This document shows positions 27,230 to 35,807 of a stretch of DNA of 64,000 nucleotides, piece by piece. The DNA is taken from assembly GCA_029882975.1 (NCBI GenBank), contig JAOUJW010000002.1:186001-250000 (forward strand), in the 5' to 3' direction. The translations under genes were made by a program, and so were the position numbers. The stretch's first letter is position 1; every line of letters starts with the position of its first letter. The notes beneath the pieces were generated by a model. That model was not told the origin of the DNA. It saw nothing but the letters and a program-made list of their open reading frames with translations, and did not search any database. Source of the stretch: Gammaproteobacteria bacterium (GTDB taxonomy: Bacteria > Pseudomonadota > Gammaproteobacteria > SZUA-152).

Positions 27230-27903
27230 TATTTTTGCTCCTTTGACAAGGCGCTAAAGTAGTGCACAAACTTTTGGATATCCCGGTCTTTTAATTTAAG
27301 AGCCGGCATAAAATTCAACGGTGACCATGCTTGTGGATTTAGCAAGAAACTCACTATGTAATCTTCCTGCAAACGCTGTGCTGCGGTATACATTTCCGGC
27401 CCACTGACCCCACCGTAACCAGGTTCTATCTGGTGACAAGCGGAACAACCTCTGATTTTCACAAACAGCAAATCACCCATACTCGCAGAGATCGAACCCT
27501 GTTTGTAGGCGCCGGATTTGAACAGTTTTTGTTGCCTTTTGTATTTCATCAATGACTCCGTAACCGCTTTGGCCTCCCCAGCGGATAGTGCCATATGCTT
27601 TAGTAATCTACTCGCATCGACTTCGTCTTTCTCAGCACCAGGGGCAATGTTGTTGCCATAGAACATTCCAGATGGACGAATACGCGTAGGATTTGTCAAC
27701 CACTGCCTCATCCAGGCACTCTTGTATTTAAGTCCTGCCGAGGATAAGTTGGGCCCTTTTAACTTCCAGAGTTCCTGCAAGCTTCTCGGCCCGTCACTAT
27801 GCGTTGCATGACACTCAATACATTTTTCTTTAAGAATCGCGTCCCCATCGGCGACAACCGGAAGTGAAAGGATCAAACCACATACAAATAGCAGTTTATT
27901 CAT
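27229..27903 (-). CDS. Di-haem cytochrome c, NcgB-like
   Basis: The 224-residue exported protein has two haem motifs, CIECH (residues about 29-33) and CSACH (about 153-157), with methionines after each that could be axial ligands. A signal peptide ends near VVADG. AGGAGG lies upstream of ATG 27903; longer in-frame starts overlap the preceding gene. It lies 4 bp after the multicopper oxidase stop. By order it matches NcgB, an electron carrier of the nirK operon. Confidence 0.85.
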   Translation of the reverse strand: MNKLLFVCGLILSLPVVADGDAILKEKCIECHATHSDGPRSLQELWKLKGPNLSSAGLKYKSAWMRQWLTNPTRIRPSGMFYGNNIAPGAEKDEVDASRLLKHMALSAGEAKAVTESLMKYKRQQKLFKSGAYKQGSISASMGDLLFVKIRGCSACHQIEPGYGGVSGPEMYTAAQRLQEDYIVSFLLNPQAWSPLNFMPALKLKDRDIQKFVHYFSALSKEQK

Positions 27904-27907
27904 ATAC

Positions 27908-28978
27908 CTAATTCCTCCTACGTCGCAGACTTTCGGTTTTACCTTTAAACTCATCATGATCAAACATCCCATAACCCTTTTTTAGGGACTGGCTGTAGAA
28001 AAAGTTGGGATCATAGACTTTGTCCTTCCAGACATACCAATCTTCCATTTCTATGCCTTCATACTCCATAACGGTAATGGGTCCTCCGGGGAACTTCCCA
28101 CCTGCGGTGACGTGGGTGTCCACGTGATCGTGAAATATAAAACGACCGGGGTTGTTCGCTTTTATAATCACGTCATAGCGTTCTCCCGGCCCCACCAAAA
28201 TTGTGTCGGCATAATAGGGATTGTCCAACGGCAAGCCATCCTTGTGAGTGACCAGCATATCGTGACCATGACTATGCATGGCATGTATCGCTCCACCGGC
28301 ACCATAAAAGCGGACTCTGACCACATCTCCTTTTTTTACCCGTAATGGCTGGCTCAACGGAAAAGATTTACCGTTGACGGAGAAAAAATCCGCTAAGTCT
28401 TTGGGGGTTCCACCAATTCCGTACTTATCCGCCGATGCAGATTCCCAGGTACTCAACATCATGATGGCATCAACAGTTACTTTCTTTTCCAGACTACCGG
28501 GTTTCTTCGGGTCAACAATGAGTGGCCCCCACATACCGCGTATCCCCACATGCTCATTAACATTTACATGACAGTGATACCACAGGCTACCCACACGATC
28601 CGCCTTAAACTTGTAGGTATAACTTTCTCCAGCTTCTATTTGTTTCTGGGTAACATCCGGCACACCATCGCTGCGCCAACTGTTTTTCTGATGAATTCCG
28701 TGCCAATGAATCGTATGGGGTAGTGATGAATTATTGGTCACATTTACGGTGACTTGATCGCCTTGACGCACATGGATCAGCGGTCCCGGAACTTGACCAT
28801 TGAATCCAAATACCTTGTAGTCCAAATTGGGGGCCACTTTAATGGTGACCTCATCAATAGTCATGTCAAACACATGACTCGCGGCATAGACCCCATTCGC
28901 CGCCCATAACACCATCACCAAAATTATCCAGCCGATCATTTTCCCTGTAGTGATTTGCAAACCAACATTAGCGGTCAT
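27908..28978 (-). CDS. Multicopper oxidase, NcgA-like
   Basis: The 356-residue exported protein is a small multicopper oxidase with all trinuclear-site histidine pairs: HTIHWHG, WYHCHVN, AMHSHGHD and FHDHVDTH. The two cupredoxin domains run at about 40-165 and 175-320. The product is shorter than three-domain laccases, so it is of the two-domain type. A signal peptide ends at VYAAS. CAGGAG lies six bases before the start. It opens the ncgABC-nirK-like operon. NcgA-type proteins are linked to nitrite and NO tolerance; the direct substrate is unproven. Confidence 0.88.
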   Translation of the reverse strand: MTANVGLQITTGKMIGWIILVMVLWAANGVYAASHVFDMTIDEVTIKVAPNLDYKVFGFNGQVPGPLIHVRQGDQVTVNVTNNSSLPHTIHWHGIHQKNSWRSDGVPDVTQKQIEAGESYTYKFKADRVGSLWYHCHVNVNEHVGIRGMWGPLIVDPKKPGSLEKKVTVDAIMMLSTWESASADKYGIGGTPKDLADFFSVNGKSFPLSQPLRVKKGDVVRVRFYGAGGAIHAMHSHGHDMLVTHKDGLPLDNPYYADTILVGPGERYDVIIKANNPGRFIFHDHVDTHVTAGGKFPGGPITVMEYEGIEMEDWYVWKDKVYDPNFFYSQSLKKGYGMFDHDEFKGKTESLRRRRN

Positions 28979-29000
28979 GCCATTCTCCTGAAAATTCCAT

Positions 29001-29023
29001 AAGGTGTATTTTATTTACATGTT
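29001..29023 (-). promoter_or_regulatory. NsrR-like operator of the ncgABC-nirK operon
   Basis: The halves AAGGTGTATTT and ATTTACATGTT flank a single central base, which is the 11-1-11 geometry of NsrR sites (consensus half AAGATGYATTT). The left half matches at 10 of 11 positions and the right at 8 of 11. It lies 23-45 bp upstream of the multicopper oxidase ATG. Confidence 0.65.
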
Positions 29024-29221
29024 ATAAATGCTAGTATCTCCTACAAATTTGTTCAAACAATATTTTGTGCAGTTACCTATCGATAATTTCGATGGCTATT
29101 GAAATTGAAAGCATTCAGAAAACATAAGTAAAAGAAGCCTAGATCAAATTCTTGATAAATAGGGACTTGCCGTAAAAAGCTACAAAACTTTTACAATTGA
29201 CCGAAAACCGATAAACAGAAC

Positions 29222-30079
29222 ATGGATATAAATCAAGCAAAGACCTTTCTGGCTATCACAGCCACCGGTAGCTTCGCCGAGGCAGCCAAACAACTGTGCT
29301 TAACTCAATCCACCATCAGTGCACGTATCAAACGCCTGGAAGAGGAATTGGGAGTGTATTTGTTTTTTCGTAACCGAAGTGGCGCCATTCTTACTCCTGC
29401 CGGGAATCAGTTCGTGCCTTACGCGAAACGCCTGGCATTGACCGCAGATCAGGCTCGAGACATGATAGGACTGCACGACCGCTACCATGCAATAGTTCGC
29501 ATTGGTGCTCGTATCGCCCTCTGGGAAGGCATTCTTCCTATGTGGGTGGGTTGGTTACGGCAAAAAACCGATAAAATCGTCATACACAGCGTAATCGGAT
29601 TTGAAGAAGACCTCATGCAACACTTGATCGAAGGCACATTGGATATCGGTCTTATGTACACACCGCGACACAGCCCCGGAGTTATCGTTGAACACGTATT
29701 TGATGAAAAGCTTGTGTTTGTCACCACACATGAAGGTGAAGAAAAACCGGGAGATGACTATGTATACGTCCAATGGGGACATGAATTTCATACCCAACAT
29801 GCACAAACCTTCCCGGACCTGGAACAACCGGGGCAAATTGTAAATATTGGCTGGCTTGCCATTCAGTTAGTACTGAACAACGGAGGCAGCTGTTACCTGC
29901 CTTCCCGTTTGGCCGAACCTTATATCCAATCTGGAAAACTGTACGCGCCCCCCAGTACGCCGGAATATTTACAACCCGCCTATTTGGTCTATTCCCGTGA
30001 AAGCGAGTCCCCTGTTTTGGAGCAATGCCTTACTGGCTTGAGACATCAATTACAACACTATACCGGCAAAACGTCATAG
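29222..30079 (+). CDS. LysR-family transcriptional regulator
   Basis: The 285-residue protein has the LysR winged helix-turn-helix (ATGSFAEAAKQLCLTQSTISARIKRLEEELGVYLFFR) and a substrate-binding domain from about 90 to 285. It is divergent from the ncgABC-nirK operon across a 243-bp spacer, the classical LysR arrangement, so it may regulate that operon together with NsrR. Its stop overlaps the convergent lipoprotein gene by 6 bp. The inducer is unknown. Confidence 0.88.
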   Translation: MDINQAKTFLAITATGSFAEAAKQLCLTQSTISARIKRLEEELGVYLFFRNRSGAILTPAGNQFVPYAKRLALTADQARDMIGLHDRYHAIVRIGARIALWEGILPMWVGWLRQKTDKIVIHSVIGFEEDLMQHLIEGTLDIGLMYTPRHSPGVIVEHVFDEKLVFVTTHEGEEKPGDDYVYVQWGHEFHTQHAQTFPDLEQPGQIVNIGWLAIQLVLNNGGSCYLPSRLAEPYIQSGKLYAPPSTPEYLQPAYLVYSRESESPVLEQCLTGLRHQLQHYTGKTS

Positions 30080-30934
30080 TTCCTGAGCACCGGAAGACAA
30101 CTGCCCCAGCAAACTTTTCATATCCGCTTCCAGACTTTGCGCCATATCCTGCCATTGCTCGCGTACCCTATCGGATACCCGAGTTTCCAAATCCAACAAT
30201 CGCTGCATAGCAGTAGCAACATTACGATTAACTTGGGATATGGATCTTATATTGGGCTGAATATTCTCAAGATCCTGTTTCAACTGACTGACCACTTGTT
30301 GCAGAACCCGGCGATCTTGCTCCGACATCCCATCTTGTTCCAATGCTTTCTGAATGGACCTGAGTAATTCCTGTAGATTATTGCGCAACTCTTCAGCGAA
30401 TCTTTCTAAATCATTATCAGCCTGCGGATCCCACTGCTCAGCACGTTGCTCCAACTCCTCTGCCATTCGTTCGATCTCTGCACCGAATTCTTTTGCCGCT
30501 GATTCCAGTTGCTTGGATAACTCCTTACCTACTTCACCCAGTTTACCGAACAACCCGGCAATCGCACCGCCCTGCACTTCGTCGGCAGTGCGACTGTAAT
30601 CGACGATCCATTGCTTGTTGCGTCGCACCAAATGCGTAGTAAAGTGCCGTTCCTCGGATTGTGCGCCCGGTTTACGCAATGTGGTTTCTACGCTGGCATT
30701 ATCACCTTCCATAACTACCCGCCCCCAGCTGGGCTCGAACCCGACCCAATCTTTAGAAAAGCGGTCGTACTGCTTGGTTTCTATCAGCGTTGAATACTCG
30801 ACAACATCCTCAGCGTCATTCTGTAGCACGGACTCCCAAAACGCCCGGGTAACCTCTTGGGGAGTTTTGGGACCAAAACAAGCGGAAAAAAATAGAACCG
30901 CAAAATACATTAGAATTCGATTTTTTCTAAACAT
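30074..30934 (-). CDS. Coiled-coil lipoprotein (DUF4878-like N-terminus)
   Basis: The 286-residue protein has a lipobox FFSAC (Cys at about 19). A domain at about 25-120 follows with TPQEVTRAFWESVLQND, reminiscent of the DUF4878/NTF2-like family. A long acidic coiled coil at about 125-280 completes it. The coiled coil suggests binding to another envelope component or to itself. Nothing in the context gives a specific role. Confidence 0.65.
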   Translation of the reverse strand: MFRKNRILMYFAVLFFSACFGPKTPQEVTRAFWESVLQNDAEDVVEYSTLIETKQYDRFSKDWVGFEPSWGRVVMEGDNASVETTLRKPGAQSEERHFTTHLVRRNKQWIVDYSRTADEVQGGAIAGLFGKLGEVGKELSKQLESAAKEFGAEIERMAEELEQRAEQWDPQADNDLERFAEELRNNLQELLRSIQKALEQDGMSEQDRRVLQQVVSQLKQDLENIQPNIRSISQVNRNVATAMQRLLDLETRVSDRVREQWQDMAQSLEADMKSLLGQLSSGAQEL

Positions 30935-31031
30935 AGCCTAACTTCTTCCCGGTATTGTCAACCATATTATAGACACTGTGCATCAAGTTTATCGGCGTCA
31001 TTATTGTAAAACCCATATTGGATTTATACCA

Positions 31032-31064
31032 CAAAAAAGCCGCGTGCACTTTACTGTCGCGGCT
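31032..31064 (-). terminator. Intrinsic terminator of the methyltransferase gene
   Basis: On the minus strand AGCCGCG, a 13-base loop and CGCGGCT are followed by TTTTTTG. It lies 46 bp after the methyltransferase stop. Confidence 0.75.
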
Positions 31065-31109
31065 TCTCACAAAACTCAGAATCTCTTTGAACAGACTATA
31101 ACTCGAGGA

Positions 31110-32231
31110 CTATTTGTTATCCCTCTCCACAGCGGTGGCATAATAGATAAGACAGCTCCCCTGACCTACAACCCCGGACAATACGTATTCCACTGCCGCG
31201 ACAGGTAACAAACCACCTGCCAACAACAACTGCGGTAACAAAAGGCCGCCACCACTACCGTCCGGTTTAAGATTGCCATACAAAGAATTAGCTTGTGCAG
31301 GAAACATCCGGTTCAAAGCACTTTGCAGGAAACCAAAAAAACTCTGATCAATGGTGAAGGTATCCTTCTTTCTTATTTGAAAACCTTCTTTAGACAACAA
31401 CGTTCCCAATGACTGGGCAGTAAAATGGTAAAGATGGCGTGGCAAATCCAAATGCCACCAATGCTGTTTAAACAGGCGGGCCTGAAATCCTCCAAAATTG
31501 GGCACCCCGATCAATAACAAACCATTAGGTTTGAGTAGTCTTCGAGCCATTCGCACCGTTTCATGAGGCGAACCTAGGTGCTCCAACACATGCCAAATCA
31601 CAATGGCATCAAAAGAATCTGCAACCAGCTCCTTATGACTTATATCTCCATAAAGAATTTTAACGTTGTCTTTGTCTTTATGTTCGGGAAAGTCCTCACG
31701 CTCCAATCCAGTGCAGTCACAACCCAATTGAGCCAAGGCGCTAAGTAAACTGGCCCGACCACAACCGATATCCAACACTTTCGGCGGTCTGCTTGCGTCA
31801 CCACCCCGAGGATTTCGCCTTAAAAAACTCAGGATTCGTTTGGCCAAACGTTCATGGGTAAACCGAGTCCACCGCTCCACCGGGCCGGTAAATTTTTGAT
31901 CCGCGCTACCGTAGTATTGAACACTGTAATAAGGACCCAGCTCTTGCTCACTCAGCAAGGGATGAACGGAAACCAAAGCACATTGATCACAGCGCACCAG
32001 TGTGAACTTTTCCTTGATATCGTCAAATCCCGGAGCGTCAAACAGCTTGGTAAATTGTTTACCCTGACAGCTGTCACAACACCATTGGCCATTATCCGTA
32101 CTTGCCGGCGAAGATTTAACAACGGAAACATTATCAGAATTGGAATGTGTTGCGGCACGGTCTGGTTGCAATGTTTTCAGTCTCCACAGTGGATAGATTT
32201 TCAGTGTTTTCCCAATCTTGCACTCTTGCAA
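31110..32231 (-). CDS. SAM-dependent methyltransferase with N-terminal zinc-finger-like region
   Basis: The 373-residue protein starts with a four-cysteine region (WCCDSCQGK and LVRCDQCALV, about 48-85), probably a zinc ribbon. A class I methyltransferase core follows with VLDIGCGRASLLSALAQLGC (SAM motif I) and FDAIVIWHVLEHLGSP. Such proteins often modify lipids, sugars or secondary metabolites. A hydrophobic C-terminal stretch may dock at the membrane. The start is uncertain: the frame opens with TTG at 32231, and a start further in is possible because the first 45 residues look unstructured. Confidence 0.75.
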   Translation of the reverse strand: MQECKIGKTLKIYPLWRLKTLQPDRAATHSNSDNVSVVKSSPASTDNGQWCCDSCQGKQFTKLFDAPGFDDIKEKFTLVRCDQCALVSVHPLLSEQELGPYYSVQYYGSADQKFTGPVERWTRFTHERLAKRILSFLRRNPRGGDASRPPKVLDIGCGRASLLSALAQLGCDCTGLEREDFPEHKDKDNVKILYGDISHKELVADSFDAIVIWHVLEHLGSPHETVRMARRLLKPNGLLLIGVPNFGGFQARLFKQHWWHLDLPRHLYHFTAQSLGTLLSKEGFQIRKKDTFTIDQSFFGFLQSALNRMFPAQANSLYGNLKPDGSGGGLLLPQLLLAGGLLPVAAVEYVLSGVVGQGSCLIYYATAVERDNK

Positions 32232-32450
32232 TTACCATACCCCAAAAACACTGGCGATCTTAGGAAACAGCCGGAATATTCGTATAACTATCAAGCAGAT
32301 ATAGAAACCAATAGTGCGGAGGAAGTCTAAAAATAGTAGCACATCGTAACAATATAACTACGGCGGATGGTGGGGACTGCAAACATCAGCAACCGGCGCC
32401 AGGCCCAGGCTTGTAAGGGATGCAACCGGGAATAGCGTTAAAAAACACTA

Positions 32451-33203
32451 TCAAAAGTTATAATCGCCGCAATCGCCCACGCGCGGACCCGCTACAACCG
32501 GCATTTCCCAAGGAAAAGTCATGGTTATGGATTTAGCCTTGAGATCAAGAAAATAAAACCAGGCCTGGCCCATTTGAAAATAATATTTATTGGCTTGGAT
32601 CTTCAAGGTCGCATTTTTGCCTTCATATTTGACCTGGATGGCCCCCTCTTCGGCCTGCCATTCGCCCACTTTGTTGTCGCCGTCCAGACTATTAAGAACT
32701 ATATGACCATTCTCCTGGAACTCTACGCTAGTAGGGGGGAAACTATTAACGGTTGGCCACCATTGGCGATCACGCATCACCGCCGTTACCGCTTCTTTGG
32801 TCCAAGCTTGAGTTACAGCCAGCCTCCATTTACCGTAGTAATCACTTTGTTTAAACCCAAATTCTTTGGAGTTATCCAGCCTGGCCAAAGTAGCCTTTGG
32901 ATCCAACTCAACCGCCTGTGAAATCAAATGCAGCAATCGAAAATTCCAATTCCCTTCCAGCGCGCAATCATCCACCTCAACATCCTTGCTCTTCGCATAC
33001 AAGGCCATGGCTTTGTCCAGCAACGCATTTGCGGCCTTAGCATCGTCTGCTTTTACGTCACTTGCTTTGGATGCATCGGCTAAAAGAGTCGGCCCCGATT
33101 GGGCGACACAACCAAATAACAACAGAGTAAAACCCAAAATCAGTTGACTTACCCGACTAAAGGGACCGTCTGTCAACCGAGCCGACCGACGCGATGAGCG
33201 CAT
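32451..33203 (-). CDS. Putative lipoprotein next to an M15 peptidase
   Basis: The 250-residue protein has a lipobox LLLFGC (Cys about 32) after a basic N-terminus. A helical segment rich in A, D and K (45-75) and a beta-rich C-terminal half follow. AAGGA seven bases before ATG 33203 fixes the start. It follows the M15 peptidase gene by 14 bp on the same strand. No family is recognised. A lipoprotein directly downstream of a leaderless cell-wall peptidase fits an immunity protein, but this is inference. Confidence 0.65.
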   Translation of the reverse strand: MRSSRRSARLTDGPFSRVSQLILGFTLLLFGCVAQSGPTLLADASKASDVKADDAKAANALLDKAMALYAKSKDVEVDDCALEGNWNFRLLHLISQAVELDPKATLARLDNSKEFGFKQSDYYGKWRLAVTQAWTKEAVTAVMRDRQWWPTVNSFPPTSVEFQENGHIVLNSLDGDNKVGEWQAEEGAIQVKYEGKNATLKIQANKYYFQMGQAWFYFLDLKAKSITMTFPWEMPVVAGPRVGDCGDYNF

Positions 33204-33217
33204 TGTATATTCCTTGT

Positions 33218-34081
33218 TCAGGGATTCCAGGATTCTAACTTGTCGTTGAACAAGTCTTGAATAATACACGCATGCGGTACTTCTTCGGAAAACAAACCTG
33301 TTGTGGAAGCATTGCATATATCAAGCTTCAATTCGGCCAGTTCTACCGGTGACAATACGCAGGCATCATCAGTATAGTGCGAATCGAGGTCAAAAACAGA
33401 AGGTAGTTTAATATTCTGCTGTGCAGTAAAGGTTTTACCTGCGACGCCTTTGGCAAATTCTACATGAACATGGGATCCTTCCGGAAACACCACTGTGGCA
33501 CCGAGTGCTTTACTGATACTGACGATCTTATTGTTATCACCCGCGATATCCACCGCATAACCGGTAGAGTGCTTGCTGGTACCCGGCTTGGCTACGGGAG
33601 CCACGGCCAGCAACCAAATTTTTTGTTTCTTTTTATCCATGCCCTTCAAAATACCGGCTTTATCAATTATTTTTTTAAAGTCCTTTTTAGCCTGTTTTAC
33701 AATTTTCCAGCGCTTAATGATAGCGGATTTGTCCGATTGATCTTTCGGCTGCCCCATGACCCGACTACTGATATACCCCTCAGCTGGATTGGGCTTGTTA
33801 CCTAAAAGCGAGGATCGAATGGAATCAATGTTCTTTTTGTATTTCGCATCAATATCCAATTCTTTCGCTTTATCCAAATGGCGTAAAAGATATTCCCAAT
33901 GGAAATTAGCTTTCCAGTATTGCTTGCTATCGTCAACCCATCCACCGATAACCAGACTTTCTTTTGGAAAGTAAGGCATTATGCTATCAATTACTGTCTT
34001 TGTAATATCATTCTCTTCGACAGATTTTCTGACAAAACCAGCTCTACTATGGACATTGAGTTTAGTTGCACTTGTGCTCAT
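33218..34081 (-). CDS. Leaderless M15-family (VanY-type) peptidase
   Basis: The 287-residue protein has the M15 zinc motif in two parts: SKHSTGYAVDIAG (residues about 188-200, H and D ligands) and SHVHVEF (about 217-223, HxH). These enzymes cut D-Ala or D-Ala cross-links in peptidoglycan as carboxypeptidases or endopeptidases. No signal peptide or membrane segment is visible, which is unexpected for a cell-wall enzyme. The C-terminal 60 residues extend past the catalytic core. A lipoprotein gene follows within 14 bp. It could be a secreted effector, a phage-type endolysin or a cytoplasmic recycling enzyme. Confidence 0.78.
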   Translation of the reverse strand: MSTSATKLNVHSRAGFVRKSVEENDITKTVIDSIMPYFPKESLVIGGWVDDSKQYWKANFHWEYLLRHLDKAKELDIDAKYKKNIDSIRSSLLGNKPNPAEGYISSRVMGQPKDQSDKSAIIKRWKIVKQAKKDFKKIIDKAGILKGMDKKKQKIWLLAVAPVAKPGTSKHSTGYAVDIAGDNNKIVSISKALGATVVFPEGSHVHVEFAKGVAGKTFTAQQNIKLPSVFDLDSHYTDDACVLSPVELAELKLDICNASTTGLFSEEVPHACIIQDLFNDKLESWNP

Positions 34082-34331
34082 TATTATTCACTCTTGGTGA
34101 TCGCGATCTAACCTGTAATTTGAAACAATAAGCAAACCGCAATTGCAAGAATACCCGACCCGCGCACCACTGGCGCAAGGTCACTTAAATTCCCAGACAA
34201 TTCACGAAGTCCTTAAAGCATCCACACAAAAATATACCACAAGGCCAACCGAGCAAAAATGTGAATATTCACGCCCCAGCAAAATCGCATAACACATTAA
34301 TTATTAAACGTTTTTAGAGCGTGCAATTTGG

Positions 34332-35231
34332 CTATGATTGCGTATACAACTCACCAACTTCAGCGGCCAGTGAAACATCCGTGGCAAACAATACCCCACG
34401 GTGGCTCAGAAAAGTCGAGTCCGCACGATTCAACGCCAACGGCTGCCCAAAAAAATCACTGGCTACATGCCCTGCTTCAGAAAACAACGCTGCTACGGCT
34501 GCAAAATCCCATAGGCTGCCACCGGCTTCTACACCGGGCTTCGGAAACATAAAATAAACAGCCGGGGGATTCTCCAATACACGACAGGCATTCAACACGG
34601 CACCATGCTCTTCCATAACCCGGATTCCAGCACAGCCGTATCGGTTCGCAACAGACACCAAGGCCTCGTATATGCGCGGATAGTCAGGCCGTTTAACAAA
34701 GCCACGATTACACACCAGTGCCAAGGGCTTTGCTGTCAACGATTGTGGCTCTGGCGTGGCGAAAGGCTCACCATTGCGAAAAACACCCTGCCCTTGCACT
34801 GCCGAATACAAGGTACGCGTCACCGGATCATAAACCACACCAATCAGTGGCGCACCGGACCTGGAAACCAACGCAATAGACACGGAATAGCCGGGGATGG
34901 ACTCAATAAAAGACAACGTACCGTCCAAGGGATCTGCACACCAGAAATACTCTTTCTCTAAACGCGCCTTATCGTCCTCAGTTTCTTCGGTTAATAAGGC
35001 TAAGTCATATTGCTCACACGTAGGTTGGAGCATTTCAACAATGGCCTTTTCACTGCGCAAATCCACCTCGGTCACCACCTGCGAGGCCAAGGTGTCGCCA
35101 CTTTCCTTATGCTGTACCGAAACAGCCTTATCGGCAAAGCTTGCAATGATTGCTCCGGCTTCCTTGGCCGCAGCTATCGCTTTGTCAGAAAGATAGTCAA
35201 GATCATCAGGGGTAAGCTGCATAGTTTTCAT
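34332..35231 (-). CDS. IMPase-family phosphatase, CysQ-like by context
   Basis: The 299-residue protein has IMPase-family motifs in modified form: LLTEETEDDK, ADPLDGTLSFIESIPGYSVS and SLWDFAAVAALFSEAGH. It is longer than the homologue at 24534. The gene lies 22 bp downstream of a sulfotransferase gene. PAPS-dependent sulfotransferases release 3'-phosphoadenosine-5'-phosphate, and IMPase-family CysQ enzymes hydrolyse that product, so removal of PAP is the likely job. A related sugar phosphatase role remains possible. It ends the 13-kb minus-strand cluster. Confidence 0.8.
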   Translation of the reverse strand: MKTMQLTPDDLDYLSDKAIAAAKEAGAIIASFADKAVSVQHKESGDTLASQVVTEVDLRSEKAIVEMLQPTCEQYDLALLTEETEDDKARLEKEYFWCADPLDGTLSFIESIPGYSVSIALVSRSGAPLIGVVYDPVTRTLYSAVQGQGVFRNGEPFATPEPQSLTAKPLALVCNRGFVKRPDYPRIYEALVSVANRYGCAGIRVMEEHGAVLNACRVLENPPAVYFMFPKPGVEAGGSLWDFAAVAALFSEAGHVASDFFGQPLALNRADSTFLSHRGVLFATDVSLAAEVGELYTQS

Positions 35232-35253
35232 CTACCAACGATTGAATCAATTC

Positions 35254-35790
35254 CTATAATTCTGAGCGATTGTGCGGTATATCCCATTCCTTTACCGCAG
35301 CCTCATAATCACCTTCGGCTCCAATAAAATCCCAAAAGGTTTTAAAATCCTGTTTGGCACTCTCCAAACTGAACTTTAGTGTGCGGCTTTTGTTATACAA
35401 GAACAGCTTTATATTGGCTTCCACCGTCTCGATATAGTCCAGTGCGACTTCCATAGTGGATTGCGATGGCACACCGCCCAATAAAATACCTTCTCGATAG
35501 GCCTTCATGATACCGAAACCCGTTCGGCGCGCGTAACTCTCGGCCACTTTTTGCTTGTCACGGCTCAAATGCACATAAACGGCATTGTCGCCATAGACCT
35601 CATCCAGTCGACCAAGAATCCAGCACAGCCGGTTATCCGATTCGATGTGGTTTTGCGGATAGCACAGCCGATCCTCTCCAATCAGCGGCAAGCGGGTTTC
35701 ATGGCCGCTGCTGTAGTTAGCAATGTGCTCACAAGCCTTACTAAATGTCATAGACCCACAGCGGCCGGTACTGAGAATAAAAACGTTCAT
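35254..35790 (-). CDS. Small sulfotransferase-like protein
   Basis: The 178-residue protein starts with the PAPS 5'-phosphosulfate loop-like sequence STGRCGSMTFSKA (residues about 7-19). It has a 3'-phosphate-binding-like segment VHLSRDKQKVAESYARR near residue 73-90. The short length is at the lower end for the family. It sits between the glycosyltransferase gene (17-bp gap) and the IMPase-like gene (22-bp gap), so it probably sulfates a glycan or lipid made by the cluster. The acceptor is unknown. Confidence 0.72.
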   Translation of the reverse strand: MNVFILSTGRCGSMTFSKACEHIANYSSGHETRLPLIGEDRLCYPQNHIESDNRLCWILGRLDEVYGDNAVYVHLSRDKQKVAESYARRTGFGIMKAYREGILLGGVPSQSTMEVALDYIETVEANIKLFLYNKSRTLKFSLESAKQDFKTFWDFIGAEGDYEAAVKEWDIPHNRSEL

Positions 35791-35807
35791 ATGTATAAAG
35801 TTTGTTG

